Assembly (NCBI RefSeq): GCF_014201115.1
Contig: NZ_JACHDO010000001.1
Location: forward strand, 4,402,001-4,466,000
From: Nocardiopsis metallicus
GTDB lineage: Bacteria > Actinomycetota > Actinomycetes > Streptosporangiales > Streptosporangiaceae
Direction of reading: 5' to 3'
DNA: 64,000 nt
This document shows positions 8,861-16,119 of this stretch, in pieces (positions within the stretch are counted from its first letter, which is position 1; each line of letters opens with the position of its first letter). A program made the position numbers and the translations under genes. A model generated the notes under the pieces. The model had not been told where the DNA came from. It saw only the letters and a list, made by a program, of their open reading frames with translations, and made no database searches.

Positions 8861-9466
8861 ATGAATGACACCCTGGTCCTGCACAAGGACGCCCAGGACC
8901 TGCTGTTCCGTAGCGCCCGCACCGCCAACACCTTCACCGGCGAACCGGTGACCGACGAGCAGCTGCGCGCAATCTACGACCTGGTCAAGTACGGCCCCAC
9001 GGCGATGAACAACCAGCCGCTGCGGGTCACCGCCGTCCGCTCCCCCCAGGCCCGCGAGCGCCTCGTGAAGCACATGGCGGGCAACAACGCCCCCAAGACC
9101 TCGACCGCCCCGCTGGCCCTGGTCCTGTCCGCGGACAGCTCCTTCCACGAGCACTTCCCGAAGACCTTCCCGGTCATGCCGGACGCCCGCGACAACTTCG
9201 CCGGCATGCCGGTCGAGGCCCGCGAGTCCATGGCGCTGCAGAACGCCTTCCTCCAGGTCGCCTACCTGATCATGGGTGTGCGGGCCGCCGGCCTGGCCGC
9301 CGGCCCGATGACCGGTTTCGACGCCGAGGGCCTGCGCAAGGAGCTCTTCGGCGAGGACTCCACCCAGACCCCGGTCGTGGTCATGAACATCGGCAAGCCG
9401 GGTCCCGACGCCTGGTTCGACCGTCTCCCGCGCCTGGACTACGAAGAGGCCGTCACCGAGATCTGA
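8861..9466 (+). CDS. Malonic semialdehyde reductase RutE-like nitroreductase
   Basis: A 201-residue FMN-dependent nitroreductase-fold protein close to the RutE/3-hydroxypropionate dehydrogenase subgroup. Visible landmarks are the FMN-phosphate contact region RSARTANTFTGEPV near residue 20, KYGPTAMNNQPLRVT (about residues 47-61), which is characteristic of RutE-like enzymes, ESMALQNAFLQVAYLIMGVRAAGLAAGPMTGFD, and a short C-terminal RLPRLDYEE. A GAGG ribosome site lies seven bases before the ATG. It sits alone between convergent and unrelated genes, so there is no rut operon context; it may instead reduce quinones, nitro compounds or small aldehydes. A palindromic operator upstream suggests inducible expression. 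Confidence 0.8.
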   Translation: MNDTLVLHKDAQDLLFRSARTANTFTGEPVTDEQLRAIYDLVKYGPTAMNNQPLRVTAVRSPQARERLVKHMAGNNAPKTSTAPLALVLSADSSFHEHFPKTFPVMPDARDNFAGMPVEARESMALQNAFLQVAYLIMGVRAAGLAAGPMTGFDAEGLRKELFGEDSTQTPVVVMNIGKPGPDAWFDRLPRLDYEEAVTEI

Positions 9467-9484
9467 TCCCGGAACAGCCGCGAA

Positions 9485-9514
9485 AGGGGCGGGCGCCGCA
9501 TGGCGCCCGCCCTT
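9485..9514. terminator. Bidirectional terminator hairpin
   Basis: An 11-bp GC stem (GGGCGGGCGCC/GGCGCCCGCCC, loop GCAT), flanked by A and T residues, lies between the convergent nitroreductase and SpoIIE-phosphatase genes. Confidence 0.75.
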
Positions 9515-9525
9515 CCTTGTTCAGG

Positions 9526-11208
9526 TCAGCCGGTGTCCGCGGTCGGGCTCAGGAGCAGCATGCAGACGTCGTCGTCGTAGGAGTGGTCGCGCAGGGCCGA
9601 GGACAGCAGTTCGTCTGCGGCCCGCTCCGGATCACCGCCCGGCCGAAAGGCCGTTCCGAAGCCCTCCGCCAGACGGGCGATGCCGTCGTCGATGGACTCC
9701 CCACGGCGTTCGACCAGGCCGTCGGTGTACAGCAGCAGTGCTCTGCCCGGCGGAATCTCCACGCGGTGGTCGGTGTGGGTGAGGTCGACGGGGAGGCCCA
9801 GCATGCCGCCCGACGGCATCTCGATCGGGGCGGCCTCGCCCGGCGCCTTCCTCAGCAGCGGTGGCGGGTGCCCGGCCGAGGCCATGGTCACCTCTGAGCT
9901 GCCCTGTCGGAAGCGGATGATGACGGCCGTGGCGAACAGGTCCGGTTCAAGGCGGTCGAGCAGCCGGTGCAGGAGCCCGAGCAGGGCGGCCGGGCTGCGC
10001 TCGTCCACCGCGTAGGCGCGCAGAGCGGTGCGCAGCTGTCCCATCGTGACCGCGGCGTGGATTCCGTGCCCGGTGACGTCCCCGACCACGCCAACGTACT
10101 CGCCGTCTTCGAGGGGGAAGACGTCGTACCAGTCGCCGCCCACGTTCATACCGCCCTCAGCAGGACGGTAGCGCGCGGTGAGCTCCAGCCCGGGGACCCG
10201 GGGCAGCTGGGTGAGCATGGCCCGCTGCAGGGTGGCGGCGGTGTCGCGCTCGTGTTCGAAGCGCTGGGCGTTCTCCAGCGCGGCGGCTACCCGGCGGGCG
10301 AGCTCGCCCAGCATAAGGCTGTCGTCCTCGACATCGGTGATGCGGTGCAGCAACATGGCGCCCAGGGGCCTGGAAGACAGCAGCAGGGGAAACGCCGTGC
10401 TGCGCACGCCGTCCTTGGGACGGCCGTGCACAGGACGCCGCTCATTGACCGAGCGAACCACCGTCCTGGGGGGGTCCACCGCGTCGGAACCCCCCAGGCC
10501 GACCAGGGTGTCGCCCTCGTCGACCACCCACAGGTCGACCGCCAACGCGTACTCCGGGATAAGCAGTTTCTCCAGGTGCCCGCAGATCTCCGTCCGCTGG
10601 AGGGTGGCCATGAGTTGGGCGCTGGCCGCCGACAGGAAGGTCAGCCGGCTTCGGGCTGTCTCCGCCTCGTCCCGCGCTGCGCGCTCGGCGCGCAGCAGGC
10701 GCTGCTGCTCGTCACTTGCCTGGGCGAGTTCCGCGTGCAGGGCCAGCACGCCCTGGTTGGTCTCCTCCAGTTCGCGCTGGTGCGAGGCGAGTTCCTCGGC
10801 GCGCTGGCGGGCCAGGCGGGTCATCCGCAGGTGGTGGCGGTCGTCGGCCAGCTGTTGGGCGGCCAGCAGTTCGACTTCGGAGGGTCCCCGTGTAGAGCCT
10901 TCCGGGCCTGTCACCGCATCGGGCAGGGGGTGCTCCAGATCGAGGGTCCTCACCCAGGCTTCGGACTCCGGTCCGTCGCCGACGACGGTCGCCCTCAGCG
11001 CGCGGTGGTCGCTCGACAGCTCCAGCCACACCTGGCCGGAGGAGCCGGACTCGACGTGGTCAAGCGCACGCTCCGCAGTGACGGACAGGAACTCCGCTCC
11101 GACCTCCGGGGCTTGTGCGCCCGCGCGCAGGAGGTGACCGATACGGGCGCGGACCAGCGCCACGTCCACCGGGGAGCGGAAAGGTTCACTCAGGAGACGG
11201 TGGCTCAT
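9526..11208 (-). CDS. SpoIIE/RsbU-type serine phosphatase with GAF domain
   Basis: A 560-residue PP2C-type protein phosphatase, last gene of the stressosome operon. Residues 1-80 resemble an RsbT-like ATPase fold but have lost its N-box (AERALDH where E-x3-N is expected). Residues 125-185 are a coiled-coil signalling helix, 190-320 a GAF-like sensor domain, and 330-555 the phosphatase, with metal-binding GGDWYD at 357-362, GDVTGHG at 376-382, LLLYTDGLVE, and a C-terminal DDDVCML Asp pair. It would dephosphorylate an antagonist protein (RsbV or RsbS/R type) to switch a partner-switching cascade. Its ATG overlaps the stop of the upstream fusion gene (ATGA), so the two are translationally coupled. 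Target and sensed signal are not visible. Confidence 0.88.
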   Translation of the reverse strand: MSHRLLSEPFRSPVDVALVRARIGHLLRAGAQAPEVGAEFLSVTAERALDHVESGSSGQVWLELSSDHRALRATVVGDGPESEAWVRTLDLEHPLPDAVTGPEGSTRGPSEVELLAAQQLADDRHHLRMTRLARQRAEELASHQRELEETNQGVLALHAELAQASDEQQRLLRAERAARDEAETARSRLTFLSAASAQLMATLQRTEICGHLEKLLIPEYALAVDLWVVDEGDTLVGLGGSDAVDPPRTVVRSVNERRPVHGRPKDGVRSTAFPLLLSSRPLGAMLLHRITDVEDDSLMLGELARRVAAALENAQRFEHERDTAATLQRAMLTQLPRVPGLELTARYRPAEGGMNVGGDWYDVFPLEDGEYVGVVGDVTGHGIHAAVTMGQLRTALRAYAVDERSPAALLGLLHRLLDRLEPDLFATAVIIRFRQGSSEVTMASAGHPPPLLRKAPGEAAPIEMPSGGMLGLPVDLTHTDHRVEIPPGRALLLYTDGLVERRGESIDDGIARLAEGFGTAFRPGGDPERAADELLSSALRDHSYDDDVCMLLLSPTADTG

Positions 11209-12251
11209 GCCCTCTTCCCGTCGAAGCGTTCGGTGTGCAGCGCGACGGCGACGGCGGTGTCGTCGCGCAGGGGGCGAGCGGCGCTGCCCGCGTCACGGAA
11301 AACCCGTCCGGCGATCAGCGCGGCGTCCCGGGTGACCATGCCTTCGATGCCCTCGGGTGACCAACGGCTGGGCAGTCCGTCAGTGTGGAGAACCAGCATG
11401 TCCCCCCTATTCCACGCACGGCGCTGGGGCACCGGGGTGCGCAGGCCGAAGGCGCCGACGATGCCGGGTTGGGAGAGCAGTGTCTCCCAGCGTCCGTTGC
11501 TGTGCAGCCGGGCACCGACGTTGCCCACCCCGCAGAAGGTGAGCCGGTGGGCCGACTCGTCGATGTCGACCACGGCCACGGCGGCGCCCCTGGTGGAGCG
11601 CAGCTCGGCGTGCAGCAGTCGCAGCAGTGCTTCGGGGGGTTCTCCGGCCTGGCGCCGCACAGTGCCCGCCGCGGCATCGCTGGCTTCCGCGGCCGCGGCT
11701 CCGTGGCCCAGGCCGTCGGCGAGCATGACGGTGCGGTGTCCCGAACCGCTACGGAAGGCCAGACCGTCACCGGACTCGGGGTGGCCGCCCAGGGGCAGGT
11801 GCAGGCCACCGGTGACGGCGGGCCCGGAGAACCGGCCCCGGTGTTCGGGGGCAGCGATCCGGGCCAGGGCGAGCGTGCCCCGGCCGGGGACGCTGTCCAC
11901 CTCAAAGTGGTCGCAGGCCCTGGCGCAGGCACCCAGCCCGCTTCCGAGCGAACCACCGGTCGAGTAGCCGTCGGCCATGGCCCGGTCCACGTCGAGGATG
12001 CCCGGGCCGTGGTCCAGCGCGAGGATCTGCAGGGCTCGGGCGTTGCCCCAGTCGTCGCGCGCCACCTCGGCGACGATCCGGCCGCCGCCCGCGTACTTGA
12101 CCGCGTTGGTGGCGAGTTCCGTCGCCGTCAGTGCGGCGTCCCCGGCCCTGGCCGGGTTCAGGCCCGCGGCGACCGCAGCCTCCTCCACGGCCTCCCTCGC
12201 CCGGCGGACCAGGGTGGAGTCGCCGACCGACACGTCCCAGACCCTGGTCAT
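11205..12251 (-). CDS. RsbT-like ATPase fused to RsbX-like PP2C phosphatase
   Basis: From ATG 12251 (overlapping the rsbT stop as ATGA) this is 348 residues. Residues 1-135 are a GHKL/HATPase domain with an N-box TATELATNAVKY, DHGPGI, and the SLGSGLGACAR lid. Residues 150-340 are a SpoIIE/RsbX-type PP2C domain with LADGLGHGAAAAEAS (metal-binding Asp and GHG), LHTDGLPSRW, and the final LRDDTAV pair. In Bacillus, RsbX resets the stressosome by dephosphorylating RsbR and RsbS; here it is tethered to a kinase-like module. Such ATP-binding SpoIIE proteins occur widely in actinobacteria. The fused ATPase could phosphorylate RsbS/RsbR or bind an anti-sigma partner; its activity is inferred, not shown. 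The downstream phosphatase start overlaps this stop. Confidence 0.85.
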   Translation of the reverse strand: MTRVWDVSVGDSTLVRRAREAVEEAAVAAGLNPARAGDAALTATELATNAVKYAGGGRIVAEVARDDWGNARALQILALDHGPGILDVDRAMADGYSTGGSLGSGLGACARACDHFEVDSVPGRGTLALARIAAPEHRGRFSGPAVTGGLHLPLGGHPESGDGLAFRSGSGHRTVMLADGLGHGAAAAEASDAAAGTVRRQAGEPPEALLRLLHAELRSTRGAAVAVVDIDESAHRLTFCGVGNVGARLHSNGRWETLLSQPGIVGAFGLRTPVPQRRAWNRGDMLVLHTDGLPSRWSPEGIEGMVTRDAALIAGRVFRDAGSAARPLRDDTAVAVALHTERFDGKRA

Positions 12252-12685
12252 CGCCGTCCATGGGGCGAGGTTCCCGACCACAGCGTTACGGTGACCGTGG
12301 CGCCCCCACCCGGTGCGGTTTCCACCGAGAACTCATGCACCAGCCGTTTGGACCCGCTCAGCCCCATGCCGAGCCCTCCGGCCGTCGAGTAGCCGTCACG
12401 CAGCGCCAGGTCGACGTCACCGATACCCGGTCCGTCGTCGCTGAAGGTCAGGGTGAGCCCGTCACGGCCACGGCCGTCGGAGACCTTGTCAACGGTGACG
12501 GAGCCCCCGCCCCCGTGGACGAGGGTGTTGCGGGCGAGTTCACTGGCCGCGGTCACCAGCTTGGTCTGCTGGACCAAGCCGAATCCGAGCTCCTGTGCCA
12601 GGGCGCGCACCCGCTGGCGCACAGTCATCAGATCCGCGTCATTGCGAACCGGAAGGCTGAGGGCGGTGCGCTGACCGGTGCTCAC
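12248..12685 (-). CDS. rsbT: Serine/threonine kinase RsbT (switch protein)
   Basis: A 145-residue GHKL kinase, family-typical length. The ATP-binding features are the N-box ASELARNTLVHG (about residues 46-57), the G1 box DDGPGI, and the G2 lid GGLGMGLSGSKRL. In the known stressosome RsbT phosphorylates RsbS and RsbR on STAS-domain Ser/Thr and, once released, activates an RsbU-type phosphatase. The GTG start overlaps the RsbS stop (GTGA) and its own stop overlaps the next gene (ATGA), so stoichiometric coupling of RsbS, RsbT and the RsbX-like fusion is implied. Assignment rests on motif order and neighbours; confusion with RsbW is unlikely because of the adjacent rsbR-rsbS. Confidence 0.9.
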   Translation of the reverse strand: MSTGQRTALSLPVRNDADLMTVRQRVRALAQELGFGLVQQTKLVTAASELARNTLVHGGGGSVTVDKVSDGRGRDGLTLTFSDDGPGIGDVDLALRDGYSTAGGLGMGLSGSKRLVHEFSVETAPGGGATVTVTLWSGTSPHGRR

Positions 12686-13098
12686 GTCGGGGTCCGATCG
12701 GTGCCCCTGGCGGCGGACCGGTCCCCGGTCTGCCGGATCTCGACCCCGAAGCGGGAGGCCGCCTCGCTGACGGTCCGCGCGGTCTCCAGCCCGGGCAGGG
12801 TGAGCCCGAGCTCGACCAGGGTGATGGCGACGCTGGGGCGCATTCCCACGAGCACCGCCTGGGCCGCCAGCAGTCGGGCACTGGCGGCCACCTCGGCCAG
12901 GACCCTGGCCAGGAAGGAGTCGACCATGTCCAGTCCGCAGATGTCGATGATGACACCACGGGCCCCGGTGTCGGACAAGGCGAGGGTCACGTCCGTCCGT
13001 AGGTCGACGGCCGCGTTGTCCGGGAGTTCACCCTGGATACTGATGAGCAGGATGCCACCCAGGTCCAGGACGGGAACAGGGGATGCTCCAAGCTGCAC
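12682..13098 (-). CDS. rsbS: Stressosome scaffold/antagonist RsbS
   Basis: A 138-residue single STAS-domain protein, about 15 residues longer than Bacillus RsbS because of a polar C-terminal tail. The opening VPVLDLGGILLISIQGEL matches RsbS strongly, and DMVDSFLARVL holds the predicted RsbT phosphorylation site (Ser61, equivalent to Ser59 in Bacillus). The segment VGMRPSVAITLVELG is the second conserved STAS helix. It would form the stressosome core with RsbR and sequester RsbT. Start is GTG, 21 bases after the rsbR stop; the rsbT start overlaps its stop. Confidence 0.92.
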   Translation of the reverse strand: MQLGASPVPVLDLGGILLISIQGELPDNAAVDLRTDVTLALSDTGARGVIIDICGLDMVDSFLARVLAEVAASARLLAAQAVLVGMRPSVAITLVELGLTLPGLETARTVSEAASRFGVEIRQTGDRSAARGTDRTPT

Positions 13099-13119
13099 GA
13101 TTCTGGTCCGATCGGTCTG

Positions 13120-13995
13120 TCAGCGGCGGGGCGCGAACGCCTGGTCCTTGTCGCTCTGCCGTTCCAGCGCCAGTTCCAGCGCGTCGGCGAGGGTGGCCCG
13201 GGTGGTGACCGGTCCGAGGTCGAGTCCGAGCTGGACGATGGTCTGGGCGATCGCGGGCCGGATGCCCGAGATCACGCAGTCGGCCCCCATGAGGCGGGCG
13301 GAGGCGACGGTCTTCATCAGGTGCTGGGCCACCAGGGAGTCGACCGTGGGCACCCCGGTGATGTCGAGGATCGCCATGGTGGCGTTGTGCTCGACGATGG
13401 CGTCCAGGAGGTTCTCCATCACCACCTGGCTCCGGGCGCTGTCGAGCATGCCGATCAGCGGAACGGCCACCAGCCGGTCCCAGAGCTTGATGACGGGGGT
13501 GGTCATCTCCATCAGCTGCTGGCGCTGACGGTCCACGATCTCGCGGTTCTCCTGGAGCGTTGTCTCGATGACGACGACCCGGAGGGTGGACAGGAGCTCG
13601 GTCAACAGCAACCGGGCGCTGAGCAGCTCCTCCCCGCCCTCTCCGGCCTCGCGTACCAGGATCTCCGCGGGGGCGGTTCCCAGGGCACCGACCTCGCGGT
13701 CGACCTGGCCGATGGACAGCCCCGAACGGGTCCGCGAGGCGCTCATCGCGGCCAACTGTTGCCGGATCGTTCCGAAACCGGGGGCATCGATATCGCCGAC
13801 TCGACCGCTCTCGACAACGTGGACCAGGGATTCCAGGAGCGCATGGCAGGCTTCCACCGCCTCGTCCCGGGTGACGGTGAAGACCGCCTGAAAGAGCGGC
13901 AGGTCGGCCCACCGCTGGGCGATCTGCTCGTTTCTGTCCCGCAGGAGCCGTGATACTGCCCGTGACGCGCTCCCGACCGGAGGGACATCGGTCAT
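13120..13995 (-). CDS. rsbR: Stressosome co-antagonist RsbR
   Basis: A 291-residue protein with the RsbR layout: residues 1-145 are a helical, non-haem globin-like sensor half, 146-175 the linker helix with ENREIVDRQRQQLMEMTTPV, and 175-285 a STAS domain (VPLIGMLDSARSQVVMENLL, LDITGVPTVDSLVAQH, SGIRPAIAQTIVQLG). The first RsbT target position corresponds to Ser220 rather than Thr, and the second (Thr205 of Bacillus RsbRA) is replaced by Cys/Val at 240-241. It is first in the five-gene operon; the hairpin at 14046-14077 separates it from the upstream phosphatase gene. The signal sensed by the N-terminal half is unknown. Confidence 0.92.
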   Translation of the reverse strand: MTDVPPVGSASRAVSRLLRDRNEQIAQRWADLPLFQAVFTVTRDEAVEACHALLESLVHVVESGRVGDIDAPGFGTIRQQLAAMSASRTRSGLSIGQVDREVGALGTAPAEILVREAGEGGEELLSARLLLTELLSTLRVVVIETTLQENREIVDRQRQQLMEMTTPVIKLWDRLVAVPLIGMLDSARSQVVMENLLDAIVEHNATMAILDITGVPTVDSLVAQHLMKTVASARLMGADCVISGIRPAIAQTIVQLGLDLGPVTTRATLADALELALERQSDKDQAFAPRR

Positions 13996-14045
13996 GTGGA
14001 TCCCATCGTTGATTGGTTGCCGTTCGACAACTGTCTACCAGAATG

Positions 14046-14077
14046 GCGCGGGGGCAGCCGGAGGCCTGCCCCCGCGC
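14046..14077 (-). terminator. Terminator between PP2C gene and rsbR operon
   Basis: A 12-bp stem GCGCGGGGGCAG/CTGCCCCCGCGC lies just after the upstream phosphatase stop and before rsbR. It suggests the rsbR operon has its own promoter in 13996-14045, where I could not fix the boxes. Confidence 0.65.
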
Positions 14078-14086
14078 GGAAGCGGA

Positions 14087-15262
14087 TCACCCCTTGCCCC
14101 TCCAGTCGAGGCACACGACCAAGGCGTCGTCCTCGCTCCTGACGCCCTGGCGGTAGTCGGCGAGGTTGCGCAGGACCTCCTGCGGCACCGAGGCCGCGGG
14201 GAGCAGTCGGGTCGAGAGGATCGAGCGGGCCAGCGCCCGGACACCGAAGAGGTCGGGGCTGCCCCCGTGTGCGTCGAACACCCCGTCGCTCACGAACACC
14301 AGACGGTCACCGGGCTGAACCGAGAAGTGCTGCGCGGTGTAGACGGTGTCCTCGGCCATGCCCAGCGGCATCTGGGCCTCGAAGGGGTAGCGGGTCACCG
14401 TGTCGTCCCGCAGCACGTACAGGCGGGGCGAACCGGCGTCGACCACCTGCACCTCGCCGGTGGCCGGATCGAAGGAGAGCAGGAGCACTTCCAGGTAGCG
14501 CTCCCCGCCGTGCTGGGCGTAGACGGCCTTGTCCGCGAGGGCGGCCTGATCGGCCAGCGGCACCCCCGCCCGCCTGGCGTTGCGCAAAGCGTTGACGGCC
14601 AGACTGGTGAGCAGGGACGCCTCGATGCCCTCACCCATGCCGTTGGTGACGCTGAGCAGGAGCCGGTCGCTCCCGGCCGACCAGTCGAAGTTGTCCCCGC
14701 GGATAGCGTAGGCGGGCTCCAACTGGGCCCCTATGCCGTACTCCTGGCATTCGTACGCGCGGCCGGCCAGCAGGTCCCACTGCATCTCGGCGGCGAGGGT
14801 GAGGCGATCGCGACGCCGCACTGCGCGGTAGAGATCGGTGTCCCGCTCGGCGACGATGAGTTCGTGCCCCAGGGCCCGTGCGATCCGCTCCAGGTCGCGG
14901 AGGAGGCTGGGCGCCGGCTCGGAGAAGGGGAGTTCCACCACGAGAACGCCCAGCCGGTCCCCCCTGACGCTGACCGGCAGGCGGACGATCGCCCGACCGG
15001 CGCCGGCGAACTTCTCCACCAGCCTCGCCTGGGAGCCGAAGGCCCGGCCGTCCGCGCTGTTGAACAGTGAGTGCTGTCGGGGGTCCTCCTCCGGCTCAGT
15101 GACATAGCACAGCGCTGTCATCCCGTAGTCGGCCAGCAGCAGGTCCACCGCCAGCGCTTCATAGTGCGTGCCGAGAGCACCCCGGAGCGCCGTCAGCAGT
15201 CCGTCGGGCCTGGCCTTCTGCAGGGCCCGAACGACCGCCTCGTATCCGTTCAAAGTCGTCAA
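14087..15262 (-). CDS. SpoIIE-family PP2C phosphatase-like protein, altered metal site
   Basis: A 391-residue protein with a GAF-like N-terminal half (about 1-140) and a SpoIIE/PP2C C-terminal half (about 165-388). The first metal motif is GDNFDW (189-194), near the usual GGDxYD, but the second is TNGMGEG (206-212), where active enzymes have D-x-x-GHG; the Asp is Asn and the His is Glu. VSDGVFD (325-330) and the final EDDALVV pair are kept. It may therefore be a weak phosphatase or a pseudo-phosphatase. It is transcribed separately from rsbR, divergently from a MarR gene. Role in the stressosome pathway is inferred from proximity; another target is possible. Confidence 0.78.
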   Translation of the reverse strand: MTTLNGYEAVVRALQKARPDGLLTALRGALGTHYEALAVDLLLADYGMTALCYVTEPEEDPRQHSLFNSADGRAFGSQARLVEKFAGAGRAIVRLPVSVRGDRLGVLVVELPFSEPAPSLLRDLERIARALGHELIVAERDTDLYRAVRRRDRLTLAAEMQWDLLAGRAYECQEYGIGAQLEPAYAIRGDNFDWSAGSDRLLLSVTNGMGEGIEASLLTSLAVNALRNARRAGVPLADQAALADKAVYAQHGGERYLEVLLLSFDPATGEVQVVDAGSPRLYVLRDDTVTRYPFEAQMPLGMAEDTVYTAQHFSVQPGDRLVFVSDGVFDAHGGSPDLFGVRALARSILSTRLLPAASVPQEVLRNLADYRQGVRSEDDALVVCLDWRGKG

Positions 15263-15422
15263 CCTGTGTTTTCTGTGCTGGAGTCTGTGCGTGTCCGCCG
15301 GGTTCTGGGCGGGACACGGTCGGCGGGCACGGAACCGGGCGTTCCGTTATGGTCTTGGAGATACCCGACTGCCGACCAGGGCACGGGTTCGACCCACAAC
15401 CGCGATGTGGTGAGGCTGGAAA
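15263..15422. promoter_or_regulatory. Divergent promoter region, PP2C gene / marR
   Basis: These 160 bases lie between divergent genes. An imperfect dyad GTGTCC...GGACAC at 15291-15317 could form a hairpin in the phosphatase leader. No firm promoter boxes were identified. Confidence 0.3.
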
Positions 15423-15920
15423 GTGAGTGCTGAATCTCAGGACCAGGCATGGGACGCCACTCGGGCCGCGTCCGAAACGACCGAGTTGGTCGAGGTGCTG
15501 TGGGGGCGGGGGCGCGAGGTCGCGACCGCTCCGGTATCGGCGTCCCAGCTCAAGGTCCTGTTCATCCTCGATAACGAGGACGGCGTGAACCTGCGGACCG
15601 TCACCGATCGTCTGGGCTCCACCCCTCCGTCTGTCAGCAGGCTGTGTGACCGCTTGGAGGCGGTCGGCTTCGTGAACAGGACCGCCAGTCCCAACAGCCG
15701 TCGCGAACTGCGGGTCTGGCTGACCGAGAGCGGGCGCTCATACCTCCGGGACCTCCGGGCCCGGCGGGAGCGCGAGCTCCACGCCGTGGTCGCCCGTATG
15801 CCCCCGAGGAAACGGGCGATGCTGATGGAGGGCCTCACCGCCTTCCAGGAGGCGGCGGACCGTCTGGACAGCGGCGCCGGAGGAGTCGAGCGCGAGCAGC
15901 GCGGCTTCCGCTCAGCGTAG
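15423..15920 (+). CDS. MarR-family transcriptional regulator
   Basis: A 165-residue winged-helix DNA-binding protein. The core (about residues 38-115) shows SASQLKVLFIL, the recognition helix region LRTVTDRLGSTPPSVSRLCDRLEAVGFV and the wing NRTASPNSRRELRVWLTESG. C-terminal residues 116-150 form the dimerisation helix. The start is GTG, with GAGGCTGG upstream. It is divergent from the SpoIIE-like gene at 14087, the usual arrangement for a regulator controlling its neighbour and itself, but no matching operator is obvious. Its ligand is unknown. Confidence 0.85.
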   Translation: MSAESQDQAWDATRAASETTELVEVLWGRGREVATAPVSASQLKVLFILDNEDGVNLRTVTDRLGSTPPSVSRLCDRLEAVGFVNRTASPNSRRELRVWLTESGRSYLRDLRARRERELHAVVARMPPRKRAMLMEGLTAFQEAADRLDSGAGGVEREQRGFRSA

Positions 15921-16009
15921 GCCACCCCGCTCGCGCGCTCCCTCGAAAACAATGCCGACTACGTCAACTATTGTCAAGAAGCAACAATTTGTGTGACGTG
16001 CCGGGAGGG

Positions 16010-16095
16010 TATCTACATACACACCGAAACGATGCGCGCCGAGTCGGCTGCCGTACGCGCGCGAGGGGCGCGTGCCAGGCGGCACGCGCCCCTCG
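16010..16095 (+). ncRNA. Candidate small RNA between convergent genes
   Basis: An unusually AT-rich patch (about 15950-16020) between two convergent genes carries promoter-like TTTGTG at 15988 and TATCTA at 16010-16015, spaced 16 bases. A strong hairpin ends about 80 bases later at 16095. No open frame with a start signal fits. This is a prediction from signals only. Confidence 0.25.
16062..16095. terminator. Terminator hairpin after GT2 gene
   Basis: A perfect 15-bp stem CGAGGGGCGCGTGCC with loop AGGC lies downstream of the minus-strand glycosyltransferase and of the plus-strand marR gene. Confidence 0.75.
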
Positions 16096-16119
16096 CCGGG
16101 ACCCCGGAGCGAAGGCCGG

